Shown here piece after piece: positions 30,449-39,843 of a stretch of DNA of 64,000 bases. A program made the translations under genes and the position numbers. The notes below the pieces were generated by a model. The model was not told where the DNA came from. It worked only from the letters and a program-made list of their open reading frames with translations, and did not search any database. The number at the start of each line of letters is the position of its first letter. The stretch's first letter is position 1. The DNA is from Symbiodinium natans (lineage: Eukaryota; Sar; Dinophyceae; Suessiales; Symbiodiniaceae): assembly GCA_905221605.1 (NCBI GenBank), contig CAJNDS010002278.1:62001-126000 (forward strand). The letters are read 5' to 3'.

Positions 30449-30712
30449 ATGGGTTCGGATTTGTTGCATGTTTTCAGTTTCCCGACATGTGCCCTCGGAG
30501 GCTTCAAAAAGGATTCCCCCCCCATGTTTTTTTTGTCAGAGCCGTTGTTGGAATTGATGTGTGCTGCAGTTGAAAGTTGTTCCTTGACTTTTGATCTGAA
30601 GTTGACGGAAGCTGGAGGAAAAACCAAACCCAGCGTGGAAGGGGGGTCGAACGGGCAGCACAAACAAACGGTCTGTTTGCATGTCTCCCCTCCTACCCAG
30701 CGAACCCTTTAA
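30449..30712 (+). CDS. 87-codon exon-like ORF
   Basis: Reads GSDLLHVFSFPTCALGGFKK, then FFLSEPLLELMCAAVESCSL, then TFDLKLTEAGGKTKPSVEGG. A long non-repetitive frame after a CCCTAAA tract. A minus-strand frame over the same bases is also open, so strand is inferred from the neighbours. Confidence 0.4.
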   Translation: MGSDLLHVFSFPTCALGGFKKDSPPMFFLSEPLLELMCAAVESCSLTFDLKLTEAGGKTKPSVEGGSNGQHKQTVCLHVSPPTQRTL

Positions 30713-30729
30713 CCCAAGCCCCGAGCCCC

Positions 30730-30793
30730 AAGGCCCCTTGCGAAGCTTCAGCCGATTAGACCCCATAAACTCAACCAGTCTTCGACCTGCGTA
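30730..30793 (+). CDS. Possible exon
   Basis: Reads AKLQPIRPHKLNQSSTC before GTAGGG, a GT donor that enters telomere-like sequence. Confidence 0.35.
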
Positions 30794-31011
30794 GGGTTGA
30801 GGGTTCAGGGTTTAGGGCTTAGGGTCTAGGATTCGCAACCGCAACTCGAAACCTTAAGTTAAGGTCATAAGGCAGGGCTTCTAGGCGTCGATGACAATCA
30901 AGCATGACATTACAACCCAGACCCCGAACCGTCACCAGCAGCCCAAGGTACCCTGACACCACAAAACCCCAAGCCCCAACACTGAGGAAGAGCTGAGAGC
31001 CTGCACCCCAA

Positions 31012-31086
31012 ACACCCTAAACCCTAAACCCTAAACCCTAACCCCTAACCCCCAAACCCTAAACCCTAAACCCTAAACCCTAAACC
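31012..31086. repeat. CCCTAAA tract
   Basis: About ten units with CCCTAACCCC variants. Confidence 0.9.
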
Positions 31087-31094
31087 CACAAAAG

Positions 31095-31166
31095 GCTTCT
31101 GGTACCGGAGAAGGAGATTCTCTGGAAGGTCTTCGGCCCTCGCTCACGGAAGCAGTTCGAGGCTAG
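31095..31166 (+). CDS. Series A exon d1
   Basis: Acceptor CACAAAAG directly after the CCCTAAA tract. After one phase base it reads LLVPEKEILWKVFGPRSRKQ then FEA, ending GAGGCTAG. The partner at 47882 has the same entry phase and shares KVFG and QFEA (9 of 23 aligned residues identical). TTTAGGG follows from 31205. Confidence 0.65.
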   Translation, partial: ASGTGEGDSLEGLRPSLTEAVRG

Positions 31167-31199
31167 GTCTTGCGCTTGAGGGGCCGAAAAACACCCTAT

Positions 31200-31960
31200 C
31201 ACATAGGGTTTAGGGTTGAGGGTTTAGGGTTTAGGGTTCAGGGTTTAAAAGTCCAGGGTCCAGAGGTTCCTGTGCAAATGGTCGCAGCGTTATCGCATGT
31301 GTCATCATTGCTTGCTGTTTTTGGGTATACGTATTAGATTGTGCACAGTTTGCTGGCACCCAACCTCGCCCCAGTACCAGATTTTTGCTTCAAGGCTGGG
31401 GAGGGGGAACAAAGGGGTACCTTCAGTGTAAGGTGACACATGTTTAGTTTGGATCCCATCCCATTTTTTGGTGGGTACCTGCTTTGCTCAAGGTGCCCAG
31501 GCCCAGGGGTAAGGTATCCCAACACGTCGCTGCCCAGAAATGCTCTCAAACTTTTAGGGGTTTGGTTCCTTTATCAGGGGGGCAGCAGGGCTAGGGGCTA
31601 AGGGCTGATTGTCTGGGGTTGGGGGGGCTGTGTTTGATTTTGGGTGAAAGGCCCCTAAGACTCTACATTCTAGACGCCCAACCCAACTCTTAACCCTAGA
31701 CCCCCCAAAACCCTAAACCCCAGACTGCAGGGTGTGGGCCTTCACTGGGTGCAACAAAAAAAACAGTGCCTATAATTGGCACCCCCAAGCGATGAGGAAC
31801 GCACCACAAAAAAGAGGCCCCAAACTGTTTACGGGTGAGGGCTGACCGTATCAATGGCGATATGGTGTGACTAGGCTCGGAAGCTCGATTGGAGCGCTGC
31901 AATTACAAAGAACAGTCACCTTTTGGTATATCGATCTATTCCAAGCTGTTGGGGGTGGAT
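31200..31960. other. No supported gene
   Basis: Unique sequence with short TTTAGGG-like remnants at 31205-31240. A few open frames (for example RFLCKWSQRYRMCHHCL near 31265) have no splice support. Confidence 0.4.
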
Positions 31961-31967
31961 ATTGTCT

Positions 31968-32205
31968 TTACATACGTACCTACATACATACATGCGTACA
32001 CACGTACATAAATATTCATGCTTGAAGCTACATGCACACATATGTTGACATATGCATCTGCAATGCATATACTTTATACATACATGTATGTATACATGCA
32101 TATACAAGCATATACATGCGATGTGTGTTCATACATATCCATACACATACACATACACATGCATACACATTCATGCCTCTACACGCATATACTGACATAT
32201 ACATA
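31968..32205. repeat. (CATA)n-type microsatellite region
   Basis: CATACATA, ATACACATACACAT and related tetramer/hexamer runs. All ORFs inside are Tyr/His/Ile repeats and not genes. Confidence 0.9.
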
Positions 32206-32323
32206 GGCGAAGATGCAATCACGGGCACATGTCAGACCAAGTTGGGATGGATGTTTCGGGACCATGTTTAGGTGGGTTGAGGGTTGATCTATTTTCCGAG
32301 TCCTTTTGAACCGCTCTTTTTCA

Positions 32324-32497
32324 GGCCCCGTGTTAGTAGCAGTTACCCCAAACAGTTGTCTCGTTTTGGTAGCCTGGGGTGGCTTCAGGGCGTCTCCTGG
32401 GTCTGCTTCTAGTTTGATGAATTGGCTTCACAGCTTCTGGATAGCAAGCAGATCCCGGGGGGCTCTCTCAAATAAGCAGGCTTGTAGGGGAGCCCTA
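32324..32497 (+). CDS. 58-codon exon-like ORF
   Basis: Acceptor TCTTTTTCAG. Reads GPVLVAVTPNSCLVLVAWGG, then SLMNWLHSFWIASRSRGALS. Hydrophobic start. It ends at a CCCTAAA tract. Unidentified. Confidence 0.4.
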
Positions 32498-32569
32498 AAC
32501 CTTAAACTCTAAACCCTAAGCCCTAAACCCAAAACCCTAACTTTGTTGCAGCACACTCCTCCTTACCAG

Positions 32570-32629
32570 GCAATGCGCGAGTTCCTCCAAAAGTGGGACC
32601 CAAACGACCTTGCGGCTGGACTCACGCAG
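32570..32629 (+). CDS. Series A exon e1
   Basis: Acceptor CTCCTTACCAG, 60 bases, phase 0 both ends. Reads AMREFLQKWDPNDLAAGLTQ. The donor is GCGCAG. The partner at 49219 is also 60 bases, phase 0, with donor GCGCCT; 10 of 20 residues are identical. Identical exon length, phase and donor type argue for common descent rather than chance. Confidence 0.7.
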
Positions 32630-32661
32630 GCGCAGACTGCTCCAAAGACCCATCCCCCCCT

Positions 32662-32716
32662 TAGGGTTTAGGGTTTAGGGTTTAGGGTTTAGGGTTTAGG
32701 GTTTAGGGTTTAGGGT
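32662..32716. repeat. TTTAGGG tract
   Basis: Seven to eight perfect units downstream of exon e1. Confidence 0.95.
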
Positions 32717-33160
32717 CAGGGTTTCTTGAGGTCGGGTGTGTAGGGTGGAGGGTTTACGGTGTTACCCCTTATTCTCTTGGCTAAGGGTGTTACGCCTTGT
32801 GTTCACGGCATTTGTTACAGCTAGGCACAGTGATGCAAGAGCATCAGAGGTTTTAAAGGATGGGCCTGCGGCCCAGAACATCCCCCAACACCCTCATGTG
32901 GTCTGATTTTTCAGGGCTGTTACCCTGGCCCCTTGGGTATAGGGCCTGCTACCTTTTGCTAGGCTCCTGAAGTCTGCGCCCTCCGGTTCTACAGGGTGTA
33001 CAGTTTTTTTTCTTTTACCGAATGGCTCCAAAGTTGGTGAACACTTGTCCTAAGGTCACGTGTACCCATCCCACAGTCATAAGTCATACAATGATGTATT
33101 GTGCAGTCACAAGCCTCAACAATACAAAGAATGGTGCCTTGAGAACCCCGAAGTGAAGGG

Positions 33161-33233
33161 CTTAGGGTTTAGGGTTTAGGGTGTAGGGTTTAGGGTTTAG
33201 GGTTTAGGGTTTAGGGTTTAGGGTTTAGGGTTG
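33161..33233. repeat. TTTAGGG tract
   Basis: About ten units. Confidence 0.95.
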
Positions 33234-33293
33234 AACCCCCGTGGTTGGGGAGGTGAGCTTAATCCCCGACCCCCAAGCTGCCTTCTGCGCCAG

Positions 33294-33345
33294 GCACAGG
33301 CCAACGACTTGAACCGCAGCGCACCTTGGCATACTACCCTCATGG
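33294..33345 (+). CDS. Exon after e1
   Basis: Acceptor CTTCTGCGCCAG then GC. Joins e1 at phase 0 and reads AQANDLNRSAPWHTTLM. CAGGC is present at the e1 donor and at this acceptor. Donor near ATGG|GTTCCC. Confidence 0.5.
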
Positions 33346-33550
33346 GTTCCCCTACTACCCCCCTCAAAACTACCAGGGTTTAGGGTTTAGAGTTTAGGGT
33401 TTTGGGTTTAGGGTTTAGGGGTACTACCGCCCTCTATACTTCCGCTAAGTTCCCCCCATAATTCAGGCTATCGAGGGACAATCCCAGGGAGGGTAGTATA
33501 GATGGGGGGAGTATGGAAACCCATGATGCTGTACCTGGAGGACGAAATGA

Positions 33551-33640
33551 ACCCTAAACGGGTTCATGGTGCATATTGCCTGCATCGGATTCAGAGTAGT
33601 ATGGGGTGTATGACCCCAATTATAGGGTTCACAGGTTAAA
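33551..33640. repeat. IR-7 element
   Basis: CCCTAAACGGGTTCATGGTG on the left, GGGGTGTATGACCCC and TATAGGGTTCACAGG on the right. Confidence 0.6.
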
Positions 33641-33727
33641 CCCTAAACCCTACACCCTATACACCGATGTCATCCCCCCCGGGACTATTGGAGCTCCAGG
33701 ACCATAGAGTAACCCTAAACCCTAAGC

Positions 33728-33872
33728 CCTAAGCCCTATAAATCCTATAAATCCTACGAATCCTATGAATCCTATGAATCCTATGAATCCTATAAATCCT
33801 AAAAATCCTATAAATCCTACATATCCCATAAATCCTATAAATCCTATAAATCCTATAAATCCTATATATCCT
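33728..33872. repeat. Nine-base (ATCCTATAA)n tract
   Basis: About fifteen copies with ATCCTATGA and ATCCTAAAA variants, growing out of a CCCTAAA-like sequence. Confidence 0.9.
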
Positions 33873-33886
33873 ACACCCTAAGCTTG

Positions 33887-33942
33887 AGAAGGCCCCGCCT
33901 CCCCCGAGAGCATGCAGGTGCCTGCCGGCCCTCAGAGGCTCC
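33887..33942 (+). CDS. Possible exon
   Basis: Reads KLEKAPPPPRACRCLPALRG before a TTTAGGG tract. Confidence 0.35.
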
Positions 33943-33947
33943 TATAG

Positions 33948-34065
33948 GGTTTAGGGTTTAGGGTTTAGGGTTTAGGGTTTAGGGTTTGGGGTTTAGGGTT
34001 TAGGGTTTAGGGTTTAAAGGTTTAGGGTTTGAAGGTTTAGGGTTTAGGGTTTAGGGTTTTTTTGT
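33948..34065. repeat. TTTAGGG tract
   Basis: About fifteen units with a few insertions. Confidence 0.95.
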
Positions 34066-34210
34066 GTATGGATTTAGGGTTTTGGGGTTCAGGAAGTTTG
34101 GATTCCATGGGCCTTCAACCCAAAGCCTTTAACAAGGATGGATAGCCCAGGCTCCCTGAGAGCCCTCAACCCTAAATCCGAAGATGCTCTAAACCCCTCA
34201 ACTCCTAGAC

Positions 34211-34276
34211 CCTAAACCCACTGGAACTTGGACAGTGACTCGGACGCCAAGCCGAGGTGCTCCAAAGACCTGGACC
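34211..34276 (+). CDS. Possible exon
   Basis: Reads HWNLDSDSDAKPRCSKDLDP between two CCCTAAA-type tracts. Confidence 0.35.
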
Positions 34277-34395
34277 CTAAACCCTAAGACAACTCTACAG
34301 CCTAAAGCCTAAACCCTGAATCCTAAACCCTAAAACCTAAACCTTAAACCCTAAGCCCTAAACCCTAAATCCTAAACCCTAAACCCTAAACCCGA

Positions 34396-34478
34396 CTCCG
34401 CCAGCCCGACTTGTCCCGCCCAGGAGGACACGGGAACTTCGAAGGCCGAGCTCCTCGGCTGCCCGAGACCATCTAGGC
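34396..34478 (+). CDS. Possible exon, frame undecided
   Basis: DSASPTCPAQEDTGTSKAEL or RLRQPDLSRPGGHGNFEGRA. Flanked by CCCTAAA upstream and TTTAGGG downstream. Confidence 0.35.
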
Positions 34479-34504
34479 TTGAAGGCTCAGGGCTTATAGG
34501 AGTT

Positions 34505-34632
34505 GGGGTTTAGGGTTTAGGGTTTAGGGTTTAGGGTTTAGGGTTTAGGGTTTGGGGTTTAGGGTTTAGGGTTTAGGGTTTAGGGTTTAGGGTTTAGGGT
34601 TTAGGGTTTATATATAGGGTTTAGGGTTTACG
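34505..34632. repeat. TTTAGGG tract
   Basis: About seventeen units. Confidence 0.95.
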
Positions 34633-34678
34633 AACGAAACTGCAAGGAGGGCCCCCACCTAGATATAAGTAAAACCCA

Positions 34679-34790
34679 AACCCTAACCCTAAACCCTAAA
34701 CCCTAAACCCTAGACCCTAGACCCTAGACCCTAGACCCTAGACCCTAGACCCTAGACCCTAGACCCTAGACCCTAGACCCTAGACCCTTA
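34679..34790. repeat. CCCTAAA tract passing into CCCTAGA
   Basis: From about 34708 on, eleven consecutive CCCTAGA units. A clustered variant of the telomere unit. Confidence 0.95.
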
Positions 34791-34832
34791 GCCTTAGCTT
34801 AAAGATCCGCAGCCTCCAGGTACAACAGCCAG

Positions 34833-34880
34833 GAGGCTATGGCCATCCGCCAGCGGCTTCGCGTGCGCCTGGGGGCGGCG
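34833..34880 (+). CDS. Series B exon a2
   Basis: Acceptor TACAACAGCCAG, 48 bases, donor GTAACC. Reads EAMAIRQRLRVRLGAA. Partner of a1 at 24428. CCCTAAA/CCCTAGA upstream, TTTAGGG downstream. Confidence 0.65.
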
Positions 34881-34913
34881 GTAACCTCGAAGAGGCAGCC
34901 GTGGGCTTGAATC

Positions 34914-34990
34914 CTAGGGTTTAGGGTTTAGGGTTTAGGGTTTAGGGTTTAGGGTTTAGGGTTTAGGGTTTAGGGTTTAGGGTTTAGGGC
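34914..34990. repeat. TTTAGGG tract
   Basis: About ten units. Confidence 0.95.
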
Positions 34991-35059
34991 TTCGGGCTTA
35001 GGGTTTAGAGCCTATAGAGCCCCAGCACTTCTAGGGACCGAATGTGTGAGGTTACTAGA

Positions 35060-35141
35060 GCCCTTGGTCCCTCGAAGTATACAAAGGCGACAGCCCCTAA
35101 ACGAAGGGCGCTTCCGGGAGTCTTGGAGTCCTTGCTTGTGG
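35060..35141 (+). CDS. Possible exon
   Basis: Reads LVPRSIQRRQPLNEGRFRES then WSPCLWF. Confidence 0.3.
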
Positions 35142-35962
35142 TTTTAGGGTTTAGGGTTCAGGGTTTAGGGTTTAGGGTTTAGGGTTTCGGGTATAGGGTT
35201 TAGGGTCTCAGCATTTGCTGAACCCTAAACCCGCAAAGTAGGCTCTATCATACTCCTGATCAGAGCCCTGAGCCTCCCACTTTTTGTGGGTTTTTTGGGG
35301 TTGGAGGGTTTAGGGTTTAGGGTTTAGGGTTCTGAAGGTTGAGATGTTTCTTCCTGGGTCGTCCTAGGGATGGGAATCATGGGTCCAGTCCCTTCAAGGG
35401 GTAGGTACTGTACGTCAGTCTGTACAACGTGCTACACAGAACCTCGTAAAGTCTCCTGAGAGGGACTCCAGATCCCCCCCGAACCCTAAACCCTAAGCCC
35501 TAAGCCCTAAATCCTCAACCCTCAACCCTCAACCCTAAACCCGAAACCCTAAACCCTAAACCCTAACCCTAAACCCTAAACCCTGAACCCCAAACTCCAA
35601 GCAGGTTGGTGTCTGGCCGGGCCTTGCACATGTCCATGGAGGCAGAGAGCGTAGCGATTCGCGATTTAGGGCTTGGGGTGTTTGAGAGTGGTTTAGGATC
35701 CCGGGAAGTAGGTTCGAAACAACAACAAAACCCAAACTCAAAGATGCCCACTACTACTATGGAGTCCCTCTTGCCAAAGAGGTGTGTCATGGAGCACCAA
35801 GTTCCGTGTCAGTACCCCTAAGCCCTAAACCCTAAAGCCACAAGTCACCCCTCTGGTAAAGAATGTTGGGGTTTCGGGTTGTGGGGTTTGGGGCTTGCTT
35901 TGTAGTGTCTAGGGTTTCTGCTCCCCGAAACTTATTGTGCAATTCTTAGCTGGCCCCTTTGT

Positions 35963-36187
35963 TTGTGTGCAAATCTGAAAGCCAAAGCTTGTGTTTTCCT
36001 GGGTTTTGGGGAAGGAATAGAGGCGACCTCCACGAATAGTGGCAAAACGCACCAGGGTCCTCACATTCCCACTGTAACTGTATATGCTGTATATGTGTAC
36101 GTACTGCAGTCGGGGCTTCTCATACTGTGCGCTCTGGCGTTCAGATGGTGTATTTTGCTGGTGGTACTGGAGGCCCTTGTGACTTAG
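35963..36187 (+). CDS. 74-codon ORF with a hydrophobic C-terminal half
   Basis: Ends YVYVLQSGLLILCALAFRWC, ILLVVLEALVT, stop. The last 30 residues would make one membrane span. No clear splice sites; may be an exon. Confidence 0.3.
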   Translation: MCANLKAKACVFLGFGEGIEATSTNSGKTHQGPHIPTVTVYAVYVYVLQSGLLILCALAFRWCILLVVLEALVT

Positions 36188-36297
36188 GAAGTAGCACTCG
36201 TAAGGTGGGTTATATAGAAAGTAATGCGGTCTCTAGGAGACACAAAGTGTTTAGGGTTTAGGGTTTAGGGTTTAGGGTTCTTCGCGACACACTTCAG

Positions 36298-36359
36298 CCA
36301 ATGGAGGTACTAGGCCTCACCAGCTACACGGAAGACAACATGCAGCTTGACTGTTTAAG
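36298..36359 (+). CDS. Series B exon b2
   Basis: Acceptor CACACTTCAG. Reads PMEVLGLTSYTEDNMQLDCL and ends TTTAAG followed by GC. Shares GL-x-x-Y-x-E with b1. TTTAGGG lies upstream here, and CCCTAAA downstream, the less common order. Confidence 0.5.
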
Positions 36360-36417
36360 GCGTCGGGATTCGTGCCAACACCTGTGTGTGAACAGTGGAC
36401 TAGCTGCCATGCTGAAG

Positions 36418-36556
36418 AGCCCTAAACCCTAAACCCTAAACCCTAAACCCTAAACCCTAAACCCTAAACCCTAAACCCTAAACCCTAAACCCTAACCCCT
36501 AAACCCTAAACCCTAAACCCTAAACCCTAAACCCTAAACCCTAAACCCTAAACCCA
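36418..36556. repeat. CCCTAAA tract
   Basis: About twenty units. Confidence 0.95.
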
Positions 36557-36720
36557 ATCATTTTTGTTGGGTGCAACCTCGGTAGCTTGCCTTTCAGGTG
36601 TCCTTGCCAGATTTGGGTGTAAGTTTTTGGGGTTCAGGGTATCCAAGTGTTCGTGTGTTAGGACTACACTGCAGAGTTTAGGATTCCTCTAGGCTTAGGG
36701 CTCAGGGATCTGAAATATTG

Positions 36721-36820
36721 GGGTTTACGAACATAGGCGACCCCTAAGATAGGCCCCCAAGCAAGTAGGACTCCCTAATAATAAGGACTCCAATAAGGTA
36801 CCCCTAATTGCGGAAACCAC
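36721..36820. repeat. IR-2 element
   Basis: GGGTTTACGAACATAGGCGA on the left, ACCCCTAATTGCGGAAACC on the right: imperfect inverted arms. Other copies at 37472, 38273, 39572, 54219, 55075 and 57954. Confidence 0.65.
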
Positions 36821-36849
36821 CATATGTGTCACGTCTGTTGCGCTGTAGG

Positions 36850-36926
36850 CAGTCTTCCCCTCTGATTTGAGCCGCCATGTCGTTGGATTTGCACTCAGCA
36901 GTCTGGGCTCGCGTGTGATCCCGATA
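36850..36926 (+). CDS. Exon (series B interval)
   Basis: Acceptor GTTGCGCTGTAG then G. Reads VFPSDLSRHVVGFALSSLGS then RVIPITLN. Confidence 0.4.
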
Positions 36927-37027
36927 ACCCTAAACATTGCGGGTTTACGTAGGGATGAGGGTTTAGGGTTTGGGGATATCCTGTAACGGCAACCTAGGAT
37001 CATTTTTCCCAATTTTCTTCGCTTCCA

Positions 37028-37093
37028 CTACCAGCGAAACGCTAGACCCCAAACACGTGCTGCTCGGACATCTGTCAGAACGGAGGAAGCAAC
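37028..37093 (+). CDS. Possible exon
   Basis: Reads TTSETLDPKHVLLGHLSERR before a CCCTAAA tract. Confidence 0.4.
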
Positions 37094-37286
37094 CCTAAAC
37101 CCTAAACCCTGATTCCCACCGAATCCCCAGACGCTAGAGTCCACCACCTCTCCATGCTCTTAAGTCAGAACCCTTAGGCCCCAAACAGCCCCAAAAACCT
37201 TCTACAAGAAGGCCTTTGGGCCCCAAAACCCAAAACCCTAAACCCTAAACCCTAAACCCTAAAATTGGAGTCGTTTAGAGCCTTAG

Positions 37287-37354
37287 GAGACATGTTTAGG
37301 AATGACCTGGTCAACGTGCTGGCGGACTTCATCGACCTGCAGTTCGACCCGAAG
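37287..37354 (+). CDS. Series B exon c2
   Basis: Acceptor GAGCCTTAG then GA. Reads DMFRNDLVNVLADFIDLQFD then PK and ends AAG followed by GA, as c1 does. CCCTAAA lies upstream and TTTAGGG starts within 10 bases downstream. Confidence 0.65.
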
Positions 37355-37361
37355 GAGGGTT

Positions 37362-37403
37362 TAGGGTTTAGGGTTTAGGGTTTAGGGTTTAGGGTTTAGG
37401 GCT
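37362..37403. repeat. TTTAGGG tract
   Basis: Six perfect units. Confidence 0.95.
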
Positions 37404-37471
37404 CAGCTAATGTGTCAAAGCCCTGGCCCGCGTACACCAACAGCCCAAAATTCCGATCTTCACTCAAAATG

Positions 37472-37572
37472 GTGATTTACGAAAATAGGTGACCCCCAAA
37501 TATGCACCCCCAAAAAGTAGGATCCCCTCATTATCAGGACCCCCATCAGCTACCCCTAATGTCGGAAACCCC
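37472..37572. repeat. IR-2 element
   Basis: GATTTACGAAAATAGGTGAC on the left and ACCCCTAATGTCGGAAACC on the right. Confidence 0.7.
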
Positions 37573-37939
37573 CCAAATACCTCTAAACCCCAAGCCCTCA
37601 ACCCCTTGTAGACGGTGCGGCCCGATACGCTCGAATCCCTACCAACTCCGAACTCCGAATCGGGCCTAAGTTGATCATGACATTTCCATATAAATTTGGG
37701 GTACGGTTAGCTAGGTAAGCCTTGGGATATTTGTAAATTGTCCTTATTGGGTAAGAGGCTCGTAAGTTTGGAATGTGTTCAGGGGGGCGTTTTGGGCCAT
37801 CCTAGCTAGGGCCTAGGGCTTGGGAAAATTTTGGGAGAATCTTCCTACGCGATGTACCGTTAAACGGGGCACCCCCCCCCTCAAACTTTGCCACTGCAAT
37901 CGCACAGGATTGGGGGGGGGGGGGTGGGGGTGCAGCCCA
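37573..37939. other. No gene seen
   Basis: Unique sequence with C- and G-runs; no supported exon. Confidence 0.4.
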
Positions 37940-38094
37940 CAACCCTAAACCCTAAACCCTAAACCCTAAACCCTGAACCCTGAACCCTGAACCCTGAACC
38001 CTAAACCCTAAACCCTAAACCCTAAACCCTAAACCCTAAACCCTAAACCCTAAACCCTAAACCCTAAACCCTAAACCCTAAACCCAACCATCTA
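37940..38094. repeat. CCCTAAA tract with a CCCTGAA cluster
   Basis: About 21 units; four consecutive CCCTGAA units at 37973-38000. Confidence 0.95.
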
Positions 38095-38139
38095 GCGCTT
38101 CGGGATTTAGGGCCTAGGATGCTCGAAGACTCTAAGGTC

Positions 38140-38265
38140 CCTTCGTATGGGCCCTGAAAAGGATACCCCGTTATATACCCCTTATACAAATCAAGGGCCC
38201 ATACATCAGAACCCTCTAAGGGAGGTTAGGGACCATATCAAGGACCCATGAAACTACCCTCAGAG
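38140..38265. repeat. IR-8 element
   Basis: AAGGGCCCATACATCAGAAC and GGACCCATGAAACTACCCT; see 27780. Confidence 0.5.
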
Positions 38266-38272
38266 ATTCAGA

Positions 38273-38400
38273 GGTTTACCGAAGATAGGAGTGCTTTTTG
38301 TTTTTTTGTTGGGTGGGGGGGGGGGGGGGGGGTCCTCATTATAAGGGAACCCTACTATTTGGGGGGACTATACAAGGGTCCCTGATTTTCGTAAACCGCC
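38273..38400. repeat. IR-2 element with a G-run inside
   Basis: GGTTTACCGAAGATAGG on the left, GATTTTCGTAAACC on the right, with a 14-base G run in the middle. Confidence 0.65.
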
Positions 38401-38639
38401 ATTCAGGGTGAACACCCCCCCCCCCCCCCCCCCAAATCCCGGAAGAGTTGAATCCGAAGATCCCGACATCTCAGCGAGATGCTTGGGTTTTGGGGTTTAG
38501 GATTTGGGGGTTTCGGGTTTAGGGTATAGGGTTGAAGACTTCGGGTCTCCGCAAAGTGTCACATGGGGGGCTCTTATGAGTCATGGACCCCAAGCGTGTG
38601 TTCTAGGCTAGAGCGCCAGGAAGCGCCCATGCTTTAGGG

Positions 38640-38806
38640 AACCCTCACCTCTAAACCCTCAACCCTCAACCCTCAACCCCAAACCCCAAACCCCAAACCC
38701 CAAACCCCAAACCCCAAACCCTAAACCCTAAACCCTAAACCCTAAACCCTAAACCCTAAACCCTAAACCCTAAACCCTAAACCCTAAACCCTAAACCCTA
38801 AACTAA
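38640..38806. repeat. CCCTAAA tract with a CCCCAAA cluster
   Basis: Six consecutive CCCCAAA units at about 38678-38718, then perfect CCCTAAA. Confidence 0.95.
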
Positions 38807-38859
38807 ACCTGAAAACTTCGTAGGACCCGAAGCCGGACTTCCGCCGGAGTCATGCCACA

Positions 38860-38922
38860 AGAGACTCCCAGGGTTTGGATTTGGCAATTGACGCTTGGTT
38901 GAACTGGCGGGCCGCCGTGTAG
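38860..38922 (+). CDS. Exon (series B interval)
   Basis: Reads DSQGLDLAIDAWLNWRAAV; the donor is GTGTAGGG, which leads directly into a TTTAGGG tract. CCCTAAA upstream. Confidence 0.45.
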   Translation, partial: RDSQGLDLAIDAWLNWRAAV

Positions 38923-39106
38923 GGTTTAGGGTTTAGGGTTTAGGGTTTAGGGTTTAGGGTTTAGGGTTTAGGGTTTAGGGTTTAGGGTTTAGGGTTTAGG
39001 GTTTAGGGTTTAGGGTTTAGGGTTTAGGGTTTAGGGTTTAGGGTTTAGGGTTCAGGGTTCAGGGTTCAGGGTTCAGGGTTTAGGGTTTAGGGTTTAGGGT
39101 TTAGGG
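38920..39106. repeat. TTTAGGG tract with a TTCAGGG cluster
   Basis: About 26 units; four consecutive TTCAGGG units at about 39049-39080. These mirror the CCCTGAA cluster at 37973. Confidence 0.95.
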
Positions 39107-39109
39107 GAT

Positions 39110-39182
39110 TTGGCCTCAAGGCTGCAGAGTGTGCGGCCTCCGTAGCACCAGTCTGTTGCTATGCTCTGACCACCCGGCCGTA
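39110..39182 (+). CDS. Possible exon
   Basis: Reads GLKAAECAASVAPVCCYALT then TRP directly after the tract. Confidence 0.35.
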
Positions 39183-39362
39183 GCAATGCCCCAAACCCCT
39201 AAACACCAACCCCTAAACCCACCCCGCTAGGCGTCCAACCCCTAAACCCTTAAACCCCTAAACCCCAACCCCTGAACCCTAAGCCCTTATGGCCGCTTGA
39301 CTTTTTTGGATAAAGCACATGTTTAGCCCTAGGGTTTAGGGTTTAGGGTTTAAGGGTCATAC

Positions 39363-39425
39363 CCCCTCTCTGTACTATGATTCCTCTTGAGGTATATGAA
39401 CCATAAACCCTTTCAGGGCCCATTT
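39363..39425. repeat. IR-7 element, reverse orientation
   Basis: ATACCCCCTCTCTGTACTAT then ATATGAACCATAAACCC. Confidence 0.6.
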
Positions 39426-39571
39426 GGTTTAGCGACTTGGCCCCCGAGAGCTTAGTCTAGGGCTGTGGCTTTACGAGGTGGAATCCGAAAAGCGGTGGTT
39501 TAGGGTTTAGGGTTTCGGGTTTAGGGTTTAGTTACGGTTTAGGGTTTAGGGTTTAGGGTTTAGGGTTTAGA

Positions 39572-39664
39572 GTTACGAAAATTAGGGATCCCTAGTCTAG
39601 TCCCCCCCCCCCCCCCCAAGTGGGATTTCCTTATCACAAGGTACCACTATTGTCGGAAACCCTA
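39572..39664. repeat. IR-2 element
   Basis: GTTACGAAAATTAGGGATCC on the left, ACTATTGTCGGAAACCC on the right. Confidence 0.6.
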
Positions 39665-39687
39665 TATGACTAGCCTCCGCTTAGTGC

Positions 39688-39836
39688 TAAGCAGTGCAGG
39701 GCACCATCTTCAATTTCCAAGACGATGATCCCTCTGACGGGTGGCTTGGACGCACTGTCCTTTACTTCCGTACCCAGAGCCCTATGAGCCCTCAACGCGA
39801 AACCGGACAGAGACAGCAGGGTACTGTCCATCTCAT
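39688..39836 (+). CDS. Exon, about 49 codons
   Basis: After GCTAAGCAG the frame reads VQGTIFNFQDDDPSDGWLGR, then TVLYFRTQSPMSPQRETG, and stops at the IR-5 element. It is one of the most protein-like segments in the window. A minus-strand frame over the same bases is also open (GFALRAHRALGTEVKDSAS); plus is preferred because the neighbouring supported exons are on plus. Confidence 0.5.
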
Positions 39837-39843
39837 AGCCTGA

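Noticed and set aside
31916-32271. His/Tyr/Ile-rich ORFs on both strands
   Set aside because: Translations of CATA microsatellites.
34500-34570. Series B continuing upstream as a third copy of the a-e exons
   Set aside because: Segments at 40287 and 40811 show faint similarity to c and a, but not enough to separate from chance.
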